A DNA stretch of 64,000 nt, taken from positions 186,001 to 250,000 of the forward strand of contig NZ_JAQIPB010000003.1 in NCBI RefSeq assembly GCF_028023875.1, written 5' to 3'. The notes beneath the pieces were generated by a model. That model searched no databases. It had not been told where the DNA came from and saw only the letters and a list, made by a program, of their open reading frames with translations. Numbering within the stretch: position 1 is the first letter of the stretch; each line of letters starts with the position of its first letter. Source of the DNA: Xenophilus arseniciresistens. GTDB taxonomy: Bacteria; Pseudomonadota; Gammaproteobacteria; Burkholderiales; Burkholderiaceae_C. The translations under genes were made by a program, and so were the position numbers. Positions 56,701-64,000 of the stretch are shown piece after piece.

Positions 56701-57248
56701 TGCACGCTGCGGCCGGCGCCTGGCCCCGGCGCCGCCTGCTGCTGCAGGCCGCAGGGGCCTGCCTGTGGGTGCCCGGTGCGGCGGGCGCGGCCGGCGCCGA
56801 TGAAGACACCCGCCTCGATCCGTGGCCCTGGCGCCCGCCCGGCCAGCCCGTGCTGCACGCCCGCACGCTGGAAGGCCAGCCGCGCACGCTGGCCGACTTT
56901 GCAGGCCGGCCGCTGATCGTCAACCTCTGGGCCAGCTGGTGTGCGCCCTGCCTGGACGAGATGCCCGCCCTCGATGCCCTGGCCCGCGAACTGGCGCCGC
57001 AGGGCTGGGCCTTCATCGCGCTGAACCACGGCGAAATGCCCGAGCGGGTGCGTCGCTTTGCGCAGGAGCTGGGGCTCGCGGGCCCGGTGCTGCTCGACCG
57101 CGAGCAGGCCACCTTGCCGGCCTGGGGCGGCCGCTCGCTGCCCGCCACCTTCATCTTCGATGCGCAGGGCCGCCCGCGCCGGCGGGCCCAGGGCGCGCGC
57201 GACTGGCGATCGCCCGCGCTGCGCAGCGCGCTGCTGGCGCTGGGCTGA
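56700..57248 (+). CDS. TlpA-like thiol:disulfide oxidoreductase
   Basis: The 182-residue exported thioredoxin-fold protein starts at the ATG at 56700, overlapping the previous stop (TGATG). The N-terminus (WPRRRLLLQAAG) is also Tat-like. The redox site is WASWCAPCLDEMPAL, and the cis-Pro loop is SLPATFIFDAQG. Coupling to the transglutaminase-like gene suggests that it keeps that enzyme's catalytic Cys reduced. That is inference. Confidence 0.85.
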   Translation: MHAAAGAWPRRRLLLQAAGACLWVPGAAGAAGADEDTRLDPWPWRPPGQPVLHARTLEGQPRTLADFAGRPLIVNLWASWCAPCLDEMPALDALARELAPQGWAFIALNHGEMPERVRRFAQELGLAGPVLLDREQATLPAWGGRSLPATFIFDAQGRPRRRAQGARDWRSPALRSALLALG

Positions 57249-57373
57249 ACGCCGGCACGCCTTTCCCCCGCCCCTCCGGGCGAGGCACGCACGGGCCTGC
57301 CGAGCCGGCGCGCAGAGGGCCCGGCGACACCGCCCCGTAAAATTTAACAACCTGTTTCAAGCACTCCCGTTCC

Positions 57374-59566
57374 ATGCCTCCCGCAGCTTTTCTGAAGACC
57401 AGCCATGACCCCTGGTTCGTGGCCGCCTCGCTGCTGGTCGCGGCCTTTGCCGCCTATGTGGCGCTGGACCTGGCCCGGCGCGTGCGGCGCGACGGGCAGC
57501 CCAACCCGCTGTGGTGGTTCGGCGGCTCGCTGGCCATGGGCACGGGCGTGTGGTCCATGCACTTCGTGGGCATGCTGGGTTTCGACGCCGAGGGCCTGGT
57601 GCTGGGCTACCGCTGGCTGCCCACCCTGTTCAGCTGGCTCGCGGCGGTGGTGGCCGCGGCGGTGGCGCTGGGCATCGCCTCGCGCGCGCGCCGGCTGGAC
57701 CTGCGGCTGCTGCTGCTGGGCAGCACCAGCATGGCGGCGGCCATCTGCACCATGCACTACCTGGGCATGCATGCCATCGAGCTGGCGCCGCCCATCGTCT
57801 GGAGCATGCCCATGGTGCTGGCCTCCATCGGCGTGGCCTGGGTGGCTTCGGCCGCGGCGCTGGGGCTGTTCTTCGGCCTGCGCGAGCAGCGCGGGCGCAG
57901 GCGCTACGCGCTGCAGGTGGGTTCGGCCGTGCTCATGGCAGGCGCCATCGGCGGCATGCACTACACGGGCATGGCCGCGGCGCAGTTGCCCGTCGGCACG
58001 GTGTGCCTGAGCGCCAACAGCCTCGCGGGCGCGCCGCTGGCGCTGATGGTGACGGTGGCCACCGTGTTCATCCTGGGCGGCGTCATGCTGCTGCTGATGC
58101 TCGACGCCATGGCCTACAACCGCGAATCCCAGCTCACCGAGTCGCTGCACCAGGCCAACCACGACCTGCGCCGGGCCAACGACCGGCTGCAGCGCAAGGC
58201 CTTTGAAGACCCGCTGACCGGCCTGCCCAACCGCGCCCTCTTCGACGACCGGCTTCAGCATGCCGTCACGCGCGTGGCGCGCACGCTGCGCAACCAGAAC
58301 CAGGCCGTCAGCGCCAAGTCGCGCGAGCGCGTGGCCGTGCTCTTCTTCGACCTGGACGGCTTCAAGCCCATCAACGATTCCTTCGGCCACGAAGTGGGCG
58401 ACAAGGTGCTGCGCTCGGTGGCGCTGCGCCTGCAGCAGTCGGTGCGCGAAAGCGACACGCTGGCCCGCCTGGGCGGCGACGAGTTCGTGGTGATGGTGGA
58501 AGCCGCCGACGCGCAGGCCGTGGCCATGGGCGTGGCGCAGCGGCTGATCGACAGCCTGCGCCGGCCGCTGATCGTCGACGGCAAGGAAATGAGCCTGTCC
58601 TGCTCCATCGGCATGGCCGTGTTCCCCGACCATGACGATGCCGGCCAGCGCCTGCTGGCCTGCGCCGACGCCGCGATGTACACCGCCAAGCGCGCGGGCG
58701 GCGGCACCTGCGTGGTGTACGACCAGAGCATGGCCGGCGACTCCACCGAGCAGCTGGCGCTGCGCGAGGCCCTGCGCCACGCGCTCGACCATGGCGAGCT
58801 GCAGCTGCACTACCAGCCCAAGATCACGGCCCAGAGCGGCGAGGTCCATGGCTTCGAGGCGCTGCTGCGCTGGCACCACCCGGAGCGCGGCCTGATCAGC
58901 CCTTCCACCTTCGTGCCGCTGGCCGAGCGCTTCGGCCTCATCGGCAGCATCGGCGCCTGGGTGATCGAGGAAGCCTGCGCGCAGCTCGCGCGCTGGCACG
59001 CCGACGGGTTGCACTGCCGCGTGGCGATCAACCTGTCGCCCTACCAGCTGCGCAACCCCAACCTGGCCGGGCAGATCCGCGACGCGCTGCTGCGCCATGG
59101 CATCGAGCCCTCGCAACTGGTGTGCGAGATCACCGAAAGCGCGCTCATCGAGACCATGAACACCGAAGGCGCGACCCTGGCGGAGCTGGCCGCGCTGGGC
59201 GTGCGCCTGGCCATCGACGACTTCGGCACCGGCTATTCGAGCCTGGCCCACCTCAAGCACATCCCCGCGGGGCAGCTCAAGATCGACCGCAGCTTCGTCA
59301 GCGGCCTGGCCTCGGACGCGGACGCCCGCGCCATGGTCGACGCCATCGTGCGCCTGGCCCATGCGCTGCGCATGGAAGTGGTGGCCGAAGGCGTGGAGAC
59401 CAGCGACCAGCAGCGCCTGCTGGCCGAGCTGGGCTGCGACGTGCTGCAGGGCTTCGTGTTCGCCAGGCCCATGCCCGCCGCCGAAGTGGCCCAATGGCTG
59501 CAGGCCAAGGGCAGCGAGCCCGCGTCGGCCCCGGCGCTTGCGCCAGCTTCCTCGCCCACGGCCTGA
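57374..59566 (+). CDS. MHYT-GGDEF-EAL cyclic di-GMP signalling protein
   Basis: The 730-residue inner-membrane protein has about seven helices in the first 250 residues carrying the repeated MHYT-type motifs ([33 protein letters not shown]), a proposed sensor for gases or copper. The GGDEF domain (about 275-445) has [12 protein letters not shown] with an RxxD inhibitory site (RESD) five residues before. The EAL domain (about 460-715) has [20 protein letters not shown] and AEGVET. All key residues of both domains are present, so it may make or degrade c-di-GMP. The stop overlaps a palindromic repeat. Confidence 0.93.
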   Translation: MPPAAFLKTSHDPWFVAASLLVAAFAAYVALDLARRVRRDGQPNPLWWFGGSLAMGTGVWSMHFVGMLGFDAEGLVLGYRWLPTLFSWLAAVVAAAVALGIASRARRLDLRLLLLGSTSMAAAICTMHYLGMHAIELAPPIVWSMPMVLASIGVAWVASAAALGLFFGLREQRGRRRYALQVGSAVLMAGAIGGMHYTGMAAAQLPVGTVCLSANSLAGAPLALMVTVATVFILGGVMLLLMLDAMAYNRESQLTESLHQANHDLRRANDRLQRKAFEDPLTGLPNRALFDDRLQHAVTRVARTLRNQNQAVSAKSRERVAVLFFDLDGFKPINDSFGHEVGDKVLRSVALRLQQSVRESDTLARLGGDEFVVMVEAADAQAVAMGVAQRLIDSLRRPLIVDGKEMSLSCSIGMAVFPDHDDAGQRLLACADAAMYTAKRAGGGTCVVYDQSMAGDSTEQLALREALRHALDHGELQLHYQPKITAQSGEVHGFEALLRWHHPERGLISPSTFVPLAERFGLIGSIGAWVIEEACAQLARWHADGLHCRVAINLSPYQLRNPNLAGQIRDALLRHGIEPSQLVCEITESALIETMNTEGATLAELAALGVRLAIDDFGTGYSSLAHLKHIPAGQLKIDRSFVSGLASDADARAMVDAIVRLAHALRMEVVAEGVETSDQQRLLAELGCDVLQGFVFARPMPAAEVAQWLQAKGSEPASAPALAPASSPTA

Positions 59567-59670
59567 TACGGTTTCGCCTTCAAACGCATAGCTTCGTTGG
59601 GGTGCCTTGCCGTGCGTCAGCACTGTCTGCGGCACCCCGCCTCGCTCTGCGCTTGAATGCAAAACCGTAT
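59566..59670. repeat. 105-bp inverted-repeat element (REP/MITE-like)
   Basis: The left arm 59566-59606 starts ATACGGTTT and ends GGGGTGCC. The right arm 59631-59670 starts GGCACCCC and ends AAACCGTAT. The 40-bp arms match at most positions, with perfect 8-9 bp ends, around a 24-bp centre. The element begins on the last base of the preceding stop codon and can fold into one long hairpin. The shape fits a dispersed palindromic repeat or a strong terminator. Confidence 0.8.
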
Positions 59671-59753
59671 GAGCGGCGGGCGCTGCGCATTCGCGGCCGG
59701 CCACAATGCTGGCCGGCCCCGCCCTCACGCCTTCAGAGCAAAGACCACCAGCC

Positions 59754-61100
59754 ATGCACGACATCATCTGCCCGCATTGCGGCACCGCGTTCACCATCGA
59801 CGAAGCCGGCTACGCGGACATCCAGAAGCAGGTGCGCGACAAGGAGTTCGACCGCCAGTTGCACGAGCGCCTGGAGGTGGCCGAGCGCGAGAAGAAGAGC
59901 GCGCTGGAGCTGGCGCGCAGCCAGATGGCCAGCGACGCCCAGGCCGCCGCCGCGGCCAAGGACGCGCAGATCCAGGCGCTGAAGGCCCAGCTCCAGGGCG
60001 AGGACATGACCCGCCAGCTGGCCGTGGCGCAGGCGCGCAGCGAGCTGGAGCGCGAGCGCGACGCGCTCAAGGCCCAGCTGGCCAGCGCGCAGATGCAGCA
60101 GAAGCTGGCCGTCACCGAAGCCGTGGGCCGCGTGGAAAAGGAACGCGACACGCTGCAGGCCGACCTGCAGCGCGCGGCGCTGGAAAAGGCGCTGGCTGAA
60201 AAGTCGCTGCGCGACAAGTACGAAACGCAGCTCAAGGACCGCGACGACGCCATCGAGCGGCTGCGCGACATGAAGGCGCGCCTGTCCACCAAGATGGTGG
60301 GCGAGACGCTGGAGCAGCACTGCGAGACCGAGTTCAACCGCATCCGCGCCACCGCCTTCCCGCGGGCCTACTTCGAGAAGGACAACGACGCGCGCAGCGG
60401 CAGCAAGGGCGACTTCATCTTCCGCGACAGCGACGAGGCCGGCACCGAGATCGTCTCGATCATGTTCGAGATGAAGAACGAAGCCGACCAGACCGCCACC
60501 CGCAAGCGCAACGAGGACTTCTTCAAGGAGCTGGACAAGGACCGCACCGAAAAAGGCTGCGAATACGCGATCCTGGTTTCGCTGCTGGAGCCCGAGAACG
60601 AGCTGTACAACGGCGGCATCGTCGACGTGTCTTACCGCTACCCCAAGATGTACGTGGTGCGGCCGCAGTTCTTCATCCCCATGATCACGCTGCTGCGCAA
60701 CGCGGCGATGGGCGCGCTGCAATACAAAAATGAGTTGGCGCTGGTGAAGGCGCAGCACATAGATATCACCCACTTCGAATCGCAGCTGGACGGCTTCAAG
60801 ACCGCCTTTGCGAAGAACTACGAGCTGGCCTCGCGCCGCTTTGCCACGGCCATCGAAGAAATCGACAAGTCCATCGACCACCTGCAAAAAACCAAGGACG
60901 CGCTGCTGGGCGCCGACCGCAACCTGCGCCTGGCCAACGACAAGGCGCAGGACGTGACGCTCAAGAAGCTCACGCGCGGCAACCCCACCATGGCGGCCAA
61001 GTTCGCGGAGCTGCGCAGCAGCGCGCCGGGCCGGCCCCGGCGCGAGCCCGGTGCCCCGCCCGACGCAGGCGGCACGCCTGAGCTGCCCGGCATGGACTGA
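59754..61100 (+). CDS. DUF2130 protein: zinc-ribbon-like, coiled coil, nuclease-like domain
   Basis: The ATG at 59754 gives 448 residues. The N-terminus has a CxxC pair ([10 protein letters not shown]). Residues about 30-185 form a long charged coiled coil (Glu/Arg/Lys/Gln-rich heptads). The C-terminal domain (about 190-400) includes [16 protein letters not shown] and [10 protein letters not shown], which read as the D...ExK active site of PD-(D/E)xK nucleases. This is the DUF2130 layout, reminiscent of RmuC. No biochemical role is known to me. Confidence 0.83.
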   Translation: MHDIICPHCGTAFTIDEAGYADIQKQVRDKEFDRQLHERLEVAEREKKSALELARSQMASDAQAAAAAKDAQIQALKAQLQGEDMTRQLAVAQARSELERERDALKAQLASAQMQQKLAVTEAVGRVEKERDTLQADLQRAALEKALAEKSLRDKYETQLKDRDDAIERLRDMKARLSTKMVGETLEQHCETEFNRIRATAFPRAYFEKDNDARSGSKGDFIFRDSDEAGTEIVSIMFEMKNEADQTATRKRNEDFFKELDKDRTEKGCEYAILVSLLEPENELYNGGIVDVSYRYPKMYVVRPQFFIPMITLLRNAAMGALQYKNELALVKAQHIDITHFESQLDGFKTAFAKNYELASRRFATAIEEIDKSIDHLQKTKDALLGADRNLRLANDKAQDVTLKKLTRGNPTMAAKFAELRSSAPGRPRREPGAPPDAGGTPELPGMD

Positions 61101-61126
61101 CGCGGTGCCACGCCCGCGCCCGTCGA

Positions 61127-63715
61127 TCAGGTCTGCGGCTGCGTGCCCATGGTGACCGCCGGCACGCCATTGCGCACCGTGGCCACCAGGCTGCGCGCCA
61201 TCAGCGGCGCCGTGGGGGCCTGGCCGCCCACCAGCGGGTTGACCTGGCGGAACTCGCAGCGCAGCGCGGCTTCGGTCAGCGTGACCAGCGCATAGCCCTG
61301 CACGTCGGTCTGCGACAGCGCCAGCCAGGGGTTGCTGCGCAGGCCGGCCAGTTGCTGCGCCACCGGCAGCAGCTGGCCCACGAAGGCGGCATCGGTCTGC
61401 AGCGCGCCCAGCACTGCCGTGTGGGTGGCGTCCAGCTGCGCTTCGGGCACGCCCGCGCGCGCCAGGGCGCCCCGCAGCGGCACGCGGATCTGCTCCACCA
61501 GGTCTTGGGCCGTGGGGCTGGGCATGCCCAGCGTGTAGTCGAGCAGGTTCACGTTCACGCGCACGTCGCCGATGCCCGGCACGGGCAGCGTGAGCGGGTA
61601 GTACACCAGCGTGGACAGGCCCTCGGCCAGCCCGTCGGCGGCCGACGAGAGGTAGTTGAAGAACGAATCCGAGCTGACGCCCGCGGTCACCAGATCGACC
61701 ATCACCGGCGTGCCGCCGCCTTCGGCGTCGAAGTCGTCATGCACCGCACCCGCGAAGAAGGCGTGGATGTCGCCCGTGAGCGCCACCACGTTGCGCACGC
61801 CGCGGTCGCGCAGGTGGGCCAGCAGCTCGCGGCGCTCGGCGCCGTAGCCGTCCCACTGGTCGCAGTTGATGAGGAACTTCGTGAAGTACGGCGCCAGCGC
61901 ATCGGCCAGGCCCGCCGCAATCACGAATGGCGAAGCCGCCTTGTTGGCGATCACGTCGCCCTTGACGTAGCCGAAGGCGATGACCTGCGCGCCCGCCGTG
62001 GCCTGGGCCGCGGCGCCGCCTTGCTGTTGTTGTTGCGCCTGCGCCGCCTGCATGGCGGCCTGGGCCAGCCCGGCCTGCGTGGCCGTGAGCCCGGCCAGCA
62101 CGCCGGCCTGCACGCCCCCGGTCTTGATGGCCGTGGCGCCGAGGAAGGCCACCTGCTGGCTGGCGCCCGCCACCACGGCGGCCACCACGCCCGCGGCCAG
62201 CGGCACGTCGCCCGCGGTGTTGGCGGCCGTCTGCCCGATCTGCGTGGCCAGCGTGGCGATGGACTGCAGCGCCACCAGCGTGCCGATGGCCTGCGTGCCA
62301 TCCAGCCCCATGCGCAGCAGCGAGACCTCGTTGCCCCACAGCTTCCAGGTCGCGTCGGAGGCGGCCATGGTGTTCTTCCACCAGCTGCGCTGCGCGGTGC
62401 CCAGCATCGACACGTTGGCCAGCGCATCACCCGTGGGCTGCGCGGCGCGGGTGGCGGCGATCTTCTGCGCTTCCAGCGCGCTGATCAGCGGCTGCGGCAC
62501 CATGTAGCGCGCGCCGATGGAACCCAGCGCCGCGCCCGAGGCAGGGTTGGGCATGGCTTCGGGCACGACGTGGTCGCTGCGGTACAGGCGCTCGTCGGTC
62601 ATCACCAGATGCGCCAGGCGGCCAAAGCGCAGGTCGCGGTAGATCTGCACGCTGTCGATGCCCGTGGTCTCGGCGTCGAAGGCGATGTCGGCCAGCATGA
62701 ACTCGAACCACGCCTGGTTGGCGCTGCGGCGGCGCGCGCGCTGGCGGTTGTTGTCGCCGCCGCCCGTGCTGGCGTTGAAGCTGCCGTTGCTGTACGTTTC
62801 CGCGTCCTGCCAGGCGTCGTCGCTGAACTCGTGGTCGTCCCACACGGCCACGAAGGCGAAGCGCTCGTGCACGGCCTGCAGGCGCGCGTCACTGCGGTAG
62901 TGCTTGTAGAGGTAGCGGTAGTCGGCCAAGGTGGTGGCGTAGCGGCCGCTGCCTTCGGCACCCTCTTTGCTTGCGCCGTCGGGCAGCGCGAGCAGGCCGT
63001 GGCGCGTTTCCACCGCGCCGGTCTGGAAGGCCTCGCCCACCGTCTCGTAGATGTAGTCGCCCAGGTGGACGACGAAGTCCAGCTCCTGCGTGGCCAGGTC
63101 GCTGAACGCGCCCCAGTGGTTGATGCTCCAGTCCTGGCACGACAGGAAGGCGAACTTGAGCTGCGGCACGGCCGCATCGGCCGCCGCTGCGGTGCGAAAG
63201 CGCCCCACGCGCGAGCGCACGTCGCCCGCGATGAACTGGTAGTAGTAGGTGCGGCCGGCTTCCAGGCCCGTGACGCGGTGGCGCACCGTGTGGTCCCACT
63301 GCGCCTGTACCGGCACGGCCACATCCAGCACCAGCGTGCCCGCCAGCGCCGCGCTGCCGCCCAGCGCGGGCGCGTTGTCGGCGGCCGTCACCTGCAGGCG
63401 GATCGAGAAATCGGCCGTCAGGCTGGCAACGGTGTCCACGTCATGCGCATCGGCCGGCACCGCGCGCGTCCACAGCAGGATCGAGCCGGCCTTGGGGTCA
63501 CCACTCGCGACGCTCTGCGGAAATTTCCAGTTCGAGCCCGTAGCCGGCGGCACGGAGGGATCGCCACCGCCGTTGTTGTTGTCACCCGGGTCCGAGCCGC
63601 CCGGGGTGGGGACGATGGGCAAGAACGGCGGGCTGCCGCCCCCGCCACCGCAGGCCGTGAGCACGGCCGAAGTCGTGATGAACCCGCCCCATCGCAGGAA
63701 ATGTCTTCTGTCCAC
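61127..63715 (-). CDS. PhoD-type alkaline phosphatase/phosphodiesterase with large insertion
   Basis: The GTG at 63715 is chosen because it begins the Tat signal MDRRHFLRWGG and has GGAG nine bases upstream. The product is 862 residues. A lipobox-like ACGGGGG follows the signal. The PhoD metal motifs are seen: LSCQDWS, VVHLGDYIYE, AVWDDHEFSDD and VALTGDIHAFFAG. Usual PhoD length is 500-600. The excess comes from an Ala/Gln-rich segment (about 470-600, with QQQQQ near 561) and a C-terminal extension. It should release phosphate from phosphodiesters in the periplasm or outside. Confidence 0.88.
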   Translation of the reverse strand: MDRRHFLRWGGFITTSAVLTACGGGGGSPPFLPIVPTPGGSDPGDNNNGGGDPSVPPATGSNWKFPQSVASGDPKAGSILLWTRAVPADAHDVDTVASLTADFSIRLQVTAADNAPALGGSAALAGTLVLDVAVPVQAQWDHTVRHRVTGLEAGRTYYYQFIAGDVRSRVGRFRTAAAADAAVPQLKFAFLSCQDWSINHWGAFSDLATQELDFVVHLGDYIYETVGEAFQTGAVETRHGLLALPDGASKEGAEGSGRYATTLADYRYLYKHYRSDARLQAVHERFAFVAVWDDHEFSDDAWQDAETYSNGSFNASTGGGDNNRQRARRRSANQAWFEFMLADIAFDAETTGIDSVQIYRDLRFGRLAHLVMTDERLYRSDHVVPEAMPNPASGAALGSIGARYMVPQPLISALEAQKIAATRAAQPTGDALANVSMLGTAQRSWWKNTMAASDATWKLWGNEVSLLRMGLDGTQAIGTLVALQSIATLATQIGQTAANTAGDVPLAAGVVAAVVAGASQQVAFLGATAIKTGGVQAGVLAGLTATQAGLAQAAMQAAQAQQQQQGGAAAQATAGAQVIAFGYVKGDVIANKAASPFVIAAGLADALAPYFTKFLINCDQWDGYGAERRELLAHLRDRGVRNVVALTGDIHAFFAGAVHDDFDAEGGGTPVMVDLVTAGVSSDSFFNYLSSAADGLAEGLSTLVYYPLTLPVPGIGDVRVNVNLLDYTLGMPSPTAQDLVEQIRVPLRGALARAGVPEAQLDATHTAVLGALQTDAAFVGQLLPVAQQLAGLRSNPWLALSQTDVQGYALVTLTEAALRCEFRQVNPLVGGQAPTAPLMARSLVATVRNGVPAVTMGTQPQT

Positions 63716-63973
63716 GCTGTCTGCTCCAGTTGCAGGAGAAAAAAGAAAGGGCCGCGGGCATCCATCCAGGAAGGCCGGCGGCCCAGCGGGCGCAGCGTAG
63801 GCAGGGGGCGTGGCACGGGCATGACATGGCACTGCGCCGGCCCAAGGCGCGGCGGTCACATCACCGCCGCCGCCGCATCACGCAAGTGCCCGCTCACCTA
63901 TCAAAAACCATTGGACACAGATGTGTAACTGCACCTTACATTGAAGGCCGCAGCAAGAAGAGGAGAAAGACGG

Positions 63974-64000
63974 ATGGGTTGGGGACTACTGCGAAGAAAA
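63974..64000 (+). CDS. start of a gene cut by the right edge
   Basis: ATG at 63974 has GGAGAAAG four to eleven bases before it and opens MGWGLLRRK before the window ends. An AT-richer stretch with TTGGAC and a possible TTACAT element lies at about 63911-63945. Only nine codons are visible, so no product can be named. Confidence 0.4.

Overview
The window is about 64 kb of high-GC DNA, close to 70% by eye, from a beta-proteobacterium of the order Burkholderiales, most likely family Comamonadaceae. The signs are two Bug-type solute receptors, a gentisate pathway, a BPSS1780-type membrane protein, the DUF3348/DUF802/OmpA/DUF2894 gene set, a cysH-cysD-cysN cluster with an unfused cysN, and many LysR regulators. 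It reads as a chromosomal core region. I see no insertion sequence, prophage, CRISPR array or integrase. There is one tRNA gene, tRNA-Lys(CTT).

Layout. 0-8.2 kb: tail of a membrane protein, a small ORF, uvrD, guaC behind a strongly structured leader, tRNA-Lys with a terminator, an esterase-like hydrolase, and a LysR gene divergent from a cupin gene and a Bug receptor. 8.3-12.8 kb: group II truncated haemoglobin, an FtsX-type ABC permease without an adjacent ATPase, and a diguanylate cyclase with a duplicated sensor module. 12.9-19.3 kb: a formate-dehydrogenase-type cluster (fdhD, small ORF, FdhF/YdeP oxidoreductase, OFA-family transporter, LysR). 19.4-29.4 kb: AsmA, MarR divergent from gentisate dioxygenase and a fumarylpyruvate hydrolase, apbC/mrp, a UshA-like lipoprotein, a patatin and an NTF2-like protein.

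29.5-34.3 kb holds the most interesting part: four tightly packed genes for DUF3348, a four-helix MotA/ZorA-like membrane protein with a very long repetitive coiled-coil tail (DUF802), a MotB/ZorB-like OmpA-domain protein with an Asp in its single membrane helix, and DUF2894. Together they look like an undescribed ion-driven stator or motor complex. 34.5-41.8 kb: cysH-cysD-cysN, ferredoxin and a ferredoxin-NADP reductase-like flavoprotein, a second Bug receptor with an M20 amidohydrolase, and a small membrane protein followed by three 22-bp-period repeats.

41.9-52.8 kb: an RNA methyltransferase-like gene, then a complete catecholate siderophore assembly operon read leftward (MFS exporter, entE, stand-alone aryl carrier protein, entF, entA, entC, isochorismatase) with a Fur-box-like palindrome before entE. 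The binding-pocket residues of the EntF adenylation domain read as the serine code, so an enterobactin-type dihydroxybenzoyl-serine product is expected. 53-64 kb: a small secreted Pro-rich protein, an L,D-transpeptidase-like protein, selD, a Tat-type transglutaminase-like protein with an overlapping TlpA-like gene, an MHYT-GGDEF-EAL protein, a 105-bp inverted-repeat element, a DUF2130 nuclease-like protein, a large PhoD-type phosphatase, and the start of one more gene at the right edge.
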